Positions 50,383-60,363 of a DNA stretch of 64,000 nucleotides are shown here, in pieces. The stretch spans positions 2,604,001 to 2,668,000 of the forward strand of contig NC_037312.1 of assembly GCF_000143535.2 (NCBI RefSeq), in the 5' to 3' direction. This DNA comes from Botrytis cinerea B05.10 (Eukaryota; Ascomycota; Leotiomycetes; Helotiales; Sclerotiniaceae). The notes beneath the pieces were generated by a model, which saw only the letters and a list, made by a program, of their open reading frames with translations, made no database searches and was not told where the DNA came from. Within the stretch, counting starts at the first letter, position 1. Each line of letters starts with the position of its first letter. The position numbers were made by a program, and so were the translations under genes.

Positions 50383-51894
50383 ATGCCTCACATGAAATGG
50401 TGAGGCCAATTGTCACGAAAGCATTTTGCGATATGACTTCTAAAACTGTCCCATAGGCCACCTCAAATCAAGAATATCCAGGTTTTCGGCGAGGTCAAGG
50501 ATAGTAAGTTAATAACCTTACAACCTCAATGATTACACTCTAACCCCCGACTGCTAGTTTCCGGCCGTCGATATCCCCGTGATATAGGTCGCCCCGTTTA
50601 CCTTGGGGGCAACACATACTACCTGTTCGGCGATACTTTCTGTCATAGTTCCTCAAATCATTTTGTTGGAGTCTCCAACAATACTGTTGCCTATGTTCCA
50701 GATCCCCAAAATGATCCGTTGACTTGTACATACATGCATGAAAATGCATATCAACCATCGTTCATTCCTCATACGCATAGCGAAGAAGAGTATGAGAAGG
50801 ATCCACAGAATAAGGAAAAGATCAGTAGGGTTGTGAATTGGGTATTTGGGGGAATCATTGAAGACTTTCCGGGGGCAAGAGATGGGTGGGTGTTTTATGA
50901 GAAGATGTATACGGTGAGTATTATTTCGAGATGCATGGGAGAAGGAAGTTCTTGGTAGGGTGTGCTTTGGCTAACGATATCAAAAGCATGGATCTACGGC
51001 TGGCAAGAGGTTTGGTACAGGTGTTGCGCGGGTTCAAGTTCAACCTGACAATTCTTTGAAAGTGGACAGATTGATGGTGAGTAATGCAGTTTCTGATTTA
51101 TGTATCCCCCAAAGAGTTTGTCAGTCAATCCATCACAAGAATTAGGATGAGAAGTTCTATTTCCGGCTCTTGAGCTCAAAATTTTTGTGGCATTTTCCAG
51201 AGTAGATTACTCACGGAATTAGGGCGACAATATGCTCTTTGGAGAAAATGAGCCACATTTCGGTATGAAAACCTACGTTGTGGGAGACGATGGATATATC
51301 TATCTTTTTGGTTCTAAGGATGCTCCATCTCCGACCCTTGACCTCAAGAATCATTGGGCGCGTATTCGATCCGGGTCTGATTTTACCTCGCGAGAAAATT
51401 ACGAATTTCTCATTCATACCCTCGATGGAAAAAGCAAAGTATGGGATCGTTCTTACTCGCTTCATCAACTCGTCAATCTCATTCCGGTCCAGGCGCAAGG
51501 CGCAATTATCAAAGTTCCGGAGCTAGCACCCCAAGGACGGCCATATCTTTGGTTTGGGAACAACAAGTTTCCGGCTAACAAGATATATATTGCATGTGCA
51601 CCGCAATTAGAAGGGCCATGGGAAGAATGGGAGGGACCCGAGATTCCGAAATTTGGAGGAGGAGGCTTAAGATATACTTTATATCCACATGAAAGGAGTT
51701 GCCAGTTGGAAAATGGGGAAATGAGAATCAGTTGGAGTGATGACAAACAAATGGGTGGCATGGTTGTACAAGCTATGTTACACTTTGCAACGGAGGGAGA
51801 GAATGAGAACACTGCACAACAATCGGGACCATTACCGCAGCCTAATGGTGGTTGGAAGGATAAAGCGAAAGGGTTTCTGAATTCGCTCAAGTAG
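50383..51894 (+). CDS. DUF4185-type five-bladed beta-propeller protein (about 393 aa)
   Basis: Five exons: 50383-50399 (17 bp), 50457-50503, 50558-50913, 50987-51076 and 51223-51894. The first junction is supported because the ATG at 50383 reads MPHMKW across the splice into PPQIKNIQVFG, whereas unspliced it meets a stop. Key features are YLGGNTYYLFGDTFC (about residues 36-50), a GDT-type motif typical of DUF4185, and later blade motifs (YLWFGNNKF, GPWEEWEGPEIPKFG, RYTLYPH, MRISWSDD). No signal peptide is visible, so it may be cytosolic or non-classically secreted. The family resembles glycoside-hydrolase propeller folds, but its activity is unknown. The last intron (146 bp) is long compared with the others, and its acceptor is the least certain. 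Confidence 0.75.
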
Positions 51895-52559
51895 TTTAGG
51901 TGATATGATTCGAAAATGGCTTATCTTTCAACATGAAATGTCGATTGATCCGAACCTTGGAAATACATTAAATTATTTCAGACCTTGGGAATCTCTTGTG
52001 TAGGACTTTGATATCTCGACTGCAATTAGTAGTAAGCAGTATTCCCAGTATGTCTGACTCACATTTAACTACTTCAAAACCCAGTGAAGATTGGCTGGGG
52101 GTCGTGGCATACAAGATGCATCTATTCCGGAGTCAGAAACACAAGTAGATAGTTCAGTGCGCGACGACAGTTGCATGGTTGTATCACAGGCAGGCAGAAA
52201 CGCGTCTAGAGCTGACTGTATGCACACTAGTCAAGGCTTTGACGGATCTGATAACTTTAAAGAGAGCGATGCAGGGGATCAGATAACGTCAAGTGACTGC
52301 GAGTGGATTCTGTTCCGAGAGAAGTTCAACTTCGTACATGGAATGATCAGTTCCGAAAGTTCGGAGAATTAAATTTGTCAGTAGATAGTCTGGTCTATTC
52401 AGTAGATCTACTCTGTACTAATACTTCGATGGCTTTTAACGTTTTACTCATTTCCTAGTTTCGTTCCCTTTTCATTTATTTCACTTTTCGTCCCTCTTTA
52501 TTAGAGTTCAAATTGAGAATCCTAGTTCATATTTGAGATATATTTATCGATCTTAAATC
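51895..52559 (+). other. Intergenic stretch with an unconfirmed ORF fragment
   Basis: 665 bp between the propeller gene and the MFS pseudogene. An ATG at 52050 opens a short frame (MSDSHLTTSKPSEDWLGV...) that stops after about 32 codons. Another frame (52091-52372) encodes an acidic 93-residue stretch without an ATG start. The opening segment resembles the start of small fungal bZIP-type proteins (S.DW.G before a basic region), but no basic or zipper region follows. It may be a gene relic or chance. Confidence 0.25.
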
Positions 52560-54225
52560 ATGAGCACTGCGACGGAAAAAGATACTGCATCTCCAGGTAA
52601 TAAAATTATTTTTGGTTTTAGTAGGTCAGAGGCAAGATGTCGAAAGTGTACAGCCAGTGCTTGATCCAGATGATGAAGGTTCTCGACATCTAGAAGCGCT
52701 TAGAAGAGAATACGGAGTGGGCAAATCCGGTATATATCTAAAAGAGCCTGGACTAATATATCGACAGAGCACCTGGAACGGTCTAGATGACCCAGAAAAT
52801 CCTTAAAATTGGCCGTCATGGCGCAAAATTACAATTGGTGCCATATTTTCGCTAGGACAGCTAGTGAATTAATATCAGCCAGTATGATTGCCGCTGCTCT
52901 TGGCGATGTCTCTCGCGATCTGAAGGTTGTTGGCTATACTGCTCAGATAATCTTTTCTACTTACTTCCTCGGTCTAGCCACTGGACTCTTCGTGGCTGCT
53001 GCATTTTCTGAGGTCACTAGCCGAAAAGATACATGGCTATTTTGCAATGCGTGGTGGAATTCTCTCTGTCCACTCGGCAATTCAAAGGCTTTGATGATTG
53101 CAGTTAGACTCGTGACAGAAACAGGGGCTAGTAGTGGCATCGCGGTACATATCAATACGAAGAGGCCTATCTCCACAAGCTCATCGACTGACTGTTGCCA
53201 CTCTTCAAAGCTTACAGGGCCCATCATGGCTGATATGTATGGAAAATGAGAACGCGGAAAGTCGTTCGCAATTGCCTCTTTCCTAACATGTTTTAGACCT
53301 GTACTTGACCCAATCTTCGGGGGTATCATCGCACAATTGGTGGTGTGGCCATGGATATTCTGGATCAAGTCAATCTTTGATGGTTTCATAACCTTAGCGG
53401 GGTACTGTTTTATTCGAGAATCTTATACACCAGTTCTCCTTCGACGAAAGGCCAAATCCGAAGCTATGTCCACGTCTAGCATTGAAAGAGCATTCACAAT
53501 TCAACATTGGCAAGAACTGCTTCTCCAATTATCTATCGGACTTATCCGTCCCTTCCAGATTTTGATACGTCGGCCAGTAATCCAATTAATCACATTTATA
53601 TTTGGAGTTGGCTTTGGTGTTTACACGATTTTGATTCTAATATTTGCCGCTCTTTATATAGAGCGTCACAGCCAATCCGTGTCAATCAGCGCTCTTCATT
53701 ACATCTCAATTGACATTGGCGCAATATCTGCGTCTCAAATTGGAGATCGTATCATGGAATGGCTATACAGGCGTCTTAGCAACAAAAACAACAACCATGG
53801 CAGACCAGAGTTCCGTGTTCCATATTCAATGGACGGTGCTATATTAATGCCGATTGAGATATCTTGGCACGGCTGGGTGGCCGAAGTGACTGGCCCATGG
53901 GTATTAGTTGATATCGGCGCATCTGTCTTTACCCTGGGGAATATGGTGTTCAACCAAGGTATTCTTGCTCACCAGCTTGACGAGTTTGGTAAATACGGAG
54001 TGTCAGAAAATGCTGCATCTCGAGTGGGTTCGAATATTATGGGATTCATTCTACCTATCTCTGGGCCCCAGCTTTATGACAACTTGGGAGTCGGTTGGGA
54101 CAACCCTATTGGGCTTCATATGGATCGTATCAGGAGATCCTGTTTGTTTTGTATTGTACTGTTGGGGTGAAAGAATACGTTTAATTGGTAAAGAGGCTGA
54201 GGATTCAAGTTCTCAAAGGAATTGA
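52560..54225 (+). pseudogene. MFS drug:H+ antiporter-like transporter, disrupted
   Basis: The translation across frames matches the fungal 12-TM multidrug MFS family almost end to end: DDPENP.NWPSWRKITIGAI, MIAAALGDVSRDL, IIFSTYFLGLATG, LFCNAWWNSLCPLGNSKALMI, TGPIMADMYGK, VVWPWIFWIKSIFDG, SYTPVLLRRKA, HYISIDIGAISASQIGDRIMEWLYRR and FIWIVSGDPVCFVLYCWGER. Breaks: an indel early after the ATG at 52560 (near 52600), TAA at 52804-52806, a frameshift at about 52861-52872, TGA at 53247-53249 in an otherwise open frame, and a frameshift at about 54105-54110. One remaining 66-bp insert (53145-53210) looks like a normal intron with a CTGAC branch site. The product would have been a plasma-membrane exporter. 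It ends 78 bp before the convergent AIF-like gene stop. Confidence 0.85.
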
Positions 54226-54302
54226 TTCGATAAGTTCTCTGGCTATTAGAGAACGAATACAAGCTCTCTTAAAAATTCTAAATATCAAGGCTGCAGCTAA
54301 AT

Positions 54303-55665
54303 TCAATCCTTCCACTCTTTCATATCTGCTCCTAAGATCTTCCACACCTTCTTAGCGTCAATATCAGGTGTATCGGTATTGAAGACTTTAAGAAAATAAT
54401 CTTTCCCGCTTTCCATGAAAAACACCCCGCGATCCTATGCCGTGCAAAAGTTAGATAATGACTTCAAAATCGGAGAATCCATAGTTTACTTACTTTCCCA
54501 AGGCTCAGCATAGTCTTTGCCTCGATAAAGGTTGGAATATAATGTTGGAGTGTCTTTTTATTCTCTCGAATCAATGAAAGGATATTGGAACAAGCAACCT
54601 CCGCCTGGGCCATGCCTGCGAATGCCATCTTTGGACCGTCGGTAGCTGCAACATCTCCTATTGCAAAAATATTTCTGCAATTGCTATTTTTGGTTTTGAC
54701 TTGCAATGTTGGTTCTACATGAATGAGGCCATTGTCTGTGATAGCATCCGGTAAAAAGCTTTCGAGTAGGCTCGAGTTTGGGCTTTGTCCGGTACAAGAT
54801 ATCTATTGAGGTCAGTGATTGCTTTTCAAGATACCATACAATAATATCATACCACAAGATCAAAAGTCTCAACTTGACCATTCTTGAATTTAATCTCTGT
54901 CTCAGATGGTACAAATGGTTTACCATCAGGCAGTGAGGGTCGTTCATTGAAATGAACTTTCACTCCCAGCTCTTGAAGTCGGTTGTAAGCCGCTTCGTGT
55001 AGCTGTGGTCCGAATCTAACGAGTAAACGATCTCGAGAGTGAACCAACGTCACGTTCTTATCTGGTAGGAAACTTTTGATGTCAGTTGCAAGCTCGACTC
55101 CAACTGCACCGCCGCCGATAACAGCAATTCGTGAAGAGGCCTGGATAGCTTTTTGATAGCTACGCAATTCATCTTCACCCCCCATCTTATTCTTAGCAAG
55201 AAGTCGAGCCGGCGCGGGCTGTGATACACCTGTTGCAATAATGAGATATTCATACGAAAGTTTCTCATCTGATGAAAGCTCGATATAATCTTCATGAATA
55301 TTGATAGCCTTCTCATGAACAATAGATATAGCACCTTCTGACGCATATCTCAACAGCCCTCCATAAGGAACAAAAGCTTTATATTCATGACCACTCAGCA
55401 CACTGAATCTGGGAAAAGCAAAACAATAATGCATGTGCGTATTTTTTTCAACAAGTGTGACTTTATATCCAGTAGGTATGGATGTGGAAAGTAGTCTCGC
55501 CAAATGAATTCCGGAAAATGAACCGCCTATGATGACGATGTTCTTTGCATCGGAAGTTGCGCGGTATGTGAAACGGTGGATGATTGCTGTGGTTTTCTGT
55601 TTCCCGAGTTTAAATAGGAATTGAAACGCTATGCTGGCGATTTGTATGTAAAATATGAAACCCAT
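54303..55665 (-). CDS. AIF/FSP1-like FAD-dependent NAD(P)H oxidoreductase (417 aa)
   Basis: Exons are 55665-54853, 54802-54494 and 54434-54303, with introns of 50 and 59 bp, phase 0. A hydrophobic N-terminal stretch (MGFIFYIQIASIAFQFLFKL) suggests a membrane anchor. The FAD-binding dinucleotide motif VIIGGSFSG (about 44-52), the ATG motif (LIIATGVS, 141-148), the NAD(P)H-binding IAVIGGGAVGVELA (180-193) and the second FAD motif IFAIGDVA (316-323) are all intact. The family is pyridine nucleotide-disulphide oxidoreductase, nearest in layout to AIFM2/AMID/FSP1 proteins, which reduce quinones or act in cell death. No disulphide CxxxxC centre is seen, as expected for this subgroup. The length is normal (about 370-420). 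The precise substrate is unknown. Confidence 0.9.
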
Positions 55666-56351
55666 GATGAAGAAAGTTGCCTCGAGATATTTTGTTGTAC
55701 GTATTCAGTAATGAAGTGTGCCCGGATGACCTCTTGGAGTTTACAAGTGGTGGGATATTCAATGAATATATATACAGCAGCAGACCGCTCAAAAGAGCTA
55801 GCGACGGACTTAAGTTGTACGACTGAGTCTATGGCCTTGTCTAGGCTATCTGACCCTTTAGTCATCTCCGCATCCCCAGTTTTTCTCGGTCAATTCGGAT
55901 ATAAGCTGCTTGGTCGAATGGAATAACATTCCGTGTTTTTTTTTCAGGAAGACAACAACACTGGCAGTTTCCCCAGAGTCTCAGATTAGCAGATATAATA
56001 TGTCTTGTATCATTTCATTTATCTCGAGGCGGAGTCAATTAAGTTAGGATAAATCCTGACGAGACCCAAATTCAAATCTCATAATTTCAAGATTGCAAGA
56101 CTATGCTCCCTTGCATGGAACTTTGCTTTTTATCTGGTAGCATGAAAAACAACGAGACACAGAGCATTGCATGTGAAGAAGCACAGTTGGTTGATTAAGA
56201 TGATTCGCATTTTAAATTATATACTAAATAAGAGAAAGACAACATCGACCCGACAAATTATAATCATCATTCATTGACCACTGGAATACACTCTTAAAGC
56301 TTCCTTGATACATTACGATCGTCTGCGCATTTCTAAGGTGCTGGGCCATAA
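55666..56351. other. Intergenic region
   Basis: 686 bp between the AIF-like start and the stop codon of the next minus-strand gene. It holds the AIF-like promoter and the 3' flank of the GPI-protein gene. No gene or repeat is recognised. Confidence 0.5.
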
Positions 56352-57115
56352 TTAAGCCAAGTTGGCGACAGCAGCGGCAACAAGGATGCTGACACCACCA
56401 ATGAGGAAACCGCTGGCAGCATTGATTTGTTGGATTGCACCGCTGGTAGAGGTAGCCTTGAAAGATATTAGCAAACACAGTCGATTAGTAGAACCAATGA
56501 ATACATACTGAAGCAGAAGATTCAGTGGCAGTGCTGGAAGCTGATCCGGAGCTAGCAGTTGATTCAGAGCTAGAAGCAGATCCAGAGCTAGAGGAAGCAG
56601 CAGTTGTTGTTGCGGAGTTGCTTGCAACAGTTGCAGTAGCGCCGCTTGCGGTTGTAGTGACGTTTTGAGCGAGCATAGCGGTAGCAACGTCGGCTTGAGT
56701 TCCGGTCAATGGCACAGTAGAGGATCCACACTCAACAGCGGCAACGGTCAGATATGGACCATAGTATTGCCAGATATCCTCGTTGTCCTCACCGGAGCAT
56801 TGGAGACAGGCAGCGTAGTCAGTGGAGAAGATTGTAGTGTTGCAGAAACCGTCGATTTCTGATTCGAGGATAGCCTCACCTATTTGGAGATTAGTATCGA
56901 TCTCGAGGAGTTGGTTTGACTGTACGTCTGAAGGGGAGACTTGATGGAGAAGCAAACATACCGCAGTTGTCGTGACAGTTGTAGGAATTGGTACCAACAG
57001 CGTTATCCTCATCTTGACGCTTGACGACCAAAGCCTCTGGTAAAGTAGCAAGAACTGTTGGAGCGAGAAGCCCAGCAAGAGCTGCGACCTTAACGATTGA
57101 TGTGATGAAAACCAT
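56352..57115 (-). CDS. Secreted, probably GPI-anchored, Ser/Thr/Ala-rich cell-surface protein (209 aa)
   Basis: Exons are 57115-56962, 56879-56509 and 56456-56352, with introns of 82 and 52 bp. Residues 1-23 (MVFITSIVKVAALAGLLAPTVLA) form a signal peptide. A Lys-Arg (VVKRQ) follows as a possible Kex2 site. A short cysteine-containing domain has NCHDNCG, GFCNTTIF, AACLQCSGE and AVECGSS, which gives an even set of six cysteines. The IWQYYGPYLT stretch is shared by a widespread fungal family of unknown function. The second half is a Ser/Thr/Ala-rich stalk, followed by a hydrophobic C-terminal tail (GFLIGGVSILVAAAVANLA) with no charged end, typical of a GPI-anchor signal. The function is unknown; cell-wall or membrane placement is inferred. 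Confidence 0.85.
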
Positions 57116-58430
57116 GATGCTGATTGAGGTGACGATTTGTCTTAAGATAGTGATTTAGGTGGTATGATTGAATTGTCTAAGATGATGAATAGATGCATAT
57201 TCGATCGGCGACGTGTCTTCATATATGAGAACAAAATGAAAGACCAAAATTTACGGTCCCGAAGATTGAGATGCGGCCTACTCGAATCTCCACTTTGACT
57301 CACGACATTGGACATGCCAAGGAGATTCGGCGGCATTCCGAGAAAATTCCAATATGGATCGATGAGCTATTGGAATACAAGCAAGAATCTTTGTGCCGTG
57401 TCCCTGCATGTGGACGTGGTCCGATAATTTAAACAACGTCGCACTTGACCTAACGGTCGTAAAAGAAAAGAAAAGAAAGTGTGAGACGGGGAATTCTAGT
57501 CTAGGCTATTCCTAGGAACGGAGATCGATTAGATTAGATAAGATTGAATCAGATTAGATGAGGAGATGAAACTTTCTGGGGCGGCTTCAGAGTACCACAA
57601 AAAATTGAGACTGACTTCAACTTAGATGCCCCCATGTATGCCAATAATTGCCTGACCCGAGAATTCTTTGAGAAGAAGCCAGTTACATAGTGGACGGGAA
57701 AAATTCTTGATTCAAAAGTGAAATGATTCCTGTTGGTCCGAAGAACGAATCAAAAAATGTCAGCTTGACGCCAATACCACCTTGCGCTGCCACCATAACA
57801 TCAGATTTCCATCTGATAAGTTTGCACATATTTATTGGCTGATATCTACTCCACCCTCTCCATTTTCCAGTAGTAACATCTGATTAGATGGAAATCCTCG
57901 GATCAGATAAGATGTAAAATTTCACGGAAGAGTGGAACGTGCATGAATCTTTTACCAAATCATAAATCAAAGTGGAGAAGAAGACCAGTCTACTCTGCTA
58001 TGTGAACCCTGCTGCCACATTCCAATAGCTTCTTTTACTTGTGAAGTTTATTCCCCGTGTTCGACATGGTCTGTGAAATCTTGCAAAAGTTCCCGACTTC
58101 GACCGGTACCACTTGGCAGCTTTGAATGTTTGTGACTTTATTCTGTACTCCTAGTTCAAAATGCACACTTTCACATGTGTGTTTTCACATGAAATTGAGG
58201 CCAAGAGCTTTCATGATTGGTGCCTTGCTACATTTCGTAATGGATAGAAACCATTACTCAGAGCAAGGTGGAGGATTTCATTCTTGATTTTTAAGCTCTA
58301 TGACTTTCGGGTTCGGACCCGAAGTAGTTCTCGGTGCAAATGCGTGCATATATGACCCAGTTCTCTTTTGTGTTGATGATTCTCGACCGCTGTTCTTCAA
58401 ATGCAAGCACTTAAACCACATTGTTTAAAG
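57116..58430. promoter_or_regulatory. Divergent intergenic region between GPI-protein and BIM1-like genes
   Basis: About 1.3 kb carrying both promoters. Short GATTAGAT-type repeats occur at about 57525-57560, and an AAAAGAAAAG purine run at about 57460-57480. No coding sequence was seen. Confidence 0.5.
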
Positions 58431-59448
58431 ATGCTCTTCAAATATCTTCCTATTTTGGCTTTGTGTCTCATTTCCAACCTCGATCGTGTATCCGGGGAAG
58501 CAGAAACGGCGAACGGTCCAGTTGAATTCGTCTGGCCAGAGCAACGTACTTGGTATGCTGCTTGGCAAAATAACAGTCCTTGTGGAAGAAATGATGGAAC
58601 GGTTGGAAACCGCACAGATTTCCCTTTGGGTATGGTCCCCCTGAAAATTGTAATCAAGTCATAACTAACATGCTTTATATGTGCAGACTCAGGGAAAGTT
58701 GCACTTGTGGCCTCCGGAGAGACCTGGGATGTCGTCGTTCGCATAGCATACATGGATAGTAAGACATAGCTCACTCATAATTTCTTCCCAAGACTAAAGG
58801 TATTCCAGAGCCAACCACTCAATCGGATTTCACTACCCAGATTTTACACACAATCTCCGAACTTGATGCGGGACACCAGTGTTATACCACACCAGATTCT
58901 CCATCCGATGTCGAAGCTGGCACAAATGCGACAATTCAGCTTGAATACACTTCTACATACGATGGAAGTGGGAACGAAACATTTTATGCTTGTGCAGATA
59001 TTGTAAGAAACCCAATAACAAGTAACTGAAAACGTCGTTACAGGAACTGATCATGATGTAAATTTAGACTTTCGTAGAGGAGAGTGATTTCACCGCAAGC
59101 GTCTCCTGCTTCAACGCTACTGTCACTGGTCCTTCTACCGAGGGTATAGCGACCTCTGTCGCAACATCATCTGCGACCTCTACAGAGACGTCAACAATAT
59201 CTTCGACAGCTTCATCGTCTACCACGTCAGAATCATCATCGTCGAGTTCCAGCGGGCTATCTAAATCAGCTGTTGCTGGTGTTGCAGTTGGTTGTATTGC
59301 GGGTGGTCTAGCTTTGGTTGGACTTGCAGTATTCTTGTTGATGAAGAAATACTCATATAAACCTCGATTCAGAGGAAGAGAGCATGTCGAAAGCGTTAGA
59401 TTGAGCTCGATTGATGATAAGATCGCACTCCAGAAAAGCTCTGTATAG
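58431..59448 (+). CDS. BIM1-like (copper acquisition factor/X325-type) surface protein with C-terminal membrane helix (281 aa)
   Basis: Exons are 58431-58629, 58687-58758, 58809-59002 and 59068-59448. The third acceptor was chosen because it gives RIAYMDKPTTQSDF, which aligns in length with the family; an alternative AG at 58798-58799 adds three residues. A signal peptide (MLFKYLPILALCLISNLDRVSG) precedes a domain with FVWPEQRTW, SPCGRNDG..NRTDFPL, TWDVVVRIAY, ELDAGHQCY, ATIQLEYTSTYDGSGNETFYACADITFV and SCFNAT. These are the conserved blocks of the LPMO-like BIM1/X325 family. A Ser/Thr stalk, one transmembrane helix (AVAGVAVGCIAGGLALVGLA) and a short basic cytoplasmic tail follow. No His is seen at the mature N-terminus, where copper-binding members have one. 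An in-frame ATG at 58401 is an alternative start. Confidence 0.82.
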
Positions 59449-60363
59449 AAGCTACTAGAGGATATGAAATTGCCTCTTGCGAGCCTATATATTGTAGTGG
59501 TTGGAGATGAATACTGTGCTTTTGATTGAGGAAACATTCAAACAGGATAATTTGGCATGAATGGCGGATGTTATAATGAACTTCAGGAATAACATGTGAT
59601 TATGAGGAATGAATGATGATAATATAAATTTTGAGGTACCAGATCGATGAGTGCAACAAGTCAATGCGATATATGTCGCTCAATATCTTAGATAGATATC
59701 GAGAATAATAAAGATTAGAGATGCATCTTTCATTCATCTGTTTGATCATTGCAGCCAAAACTTGAAAGACCCATGCTTGTAAATTATCTAAATTTGTCAA
59801 AAGATTGCCAAAATATAGAAGGAAATTTGAAATTATATAATGTGGTCAAAATAATGGCTATGTTCTCCTCTCCCATTAGCTTTGCAGTAGCACCGTCGTG
59901 AAAATTTCAGCCAGTGTAAAGACGATATGCTTCAACTTCGATATGCTCCTGGCAAGCAAGCGTGGATCCGAATTCGTTCTTTTAAAGTGCCCAGTCGCCG
60001 GAGGCTAGACTTCCGAGTGAACGTGGTACGTACTGCGGCTGCTTGGTATGATGACTTAATTGGAGATACCAGAATGAAAACATTGAATCGAGGTTACTGC
60101 CTGACACGAAGAGCAGTTACAATTTCGTCTTAATGATCGTGGAAATGGAGTACCCAAACACGCATTGATGGCAGAACGAAACGTAAACCACTGAAATGGG
60201 TTCGTGAATATCAAAGATGGAGCTTGAGATACTAGAGCAGAGCCTGAATGTCATAATATACCCAAAAAGGATGTTTGAAAGTTTTCTGATGTTATGTCTC
60301 CTATCACAGATAGTACACATAAGCATTGCTATAATCGTTGTTTGTGAAGCTCACCCAAGACTT
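59449..60363. other. Convergent intergenic region
   Basis: 915 bp between the stop codons of two convergent genes. It holds the 3' UTRs, and no gene is recognised. The ORF at 59927-60133 has no family resemblance. Confidence 0.5.
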
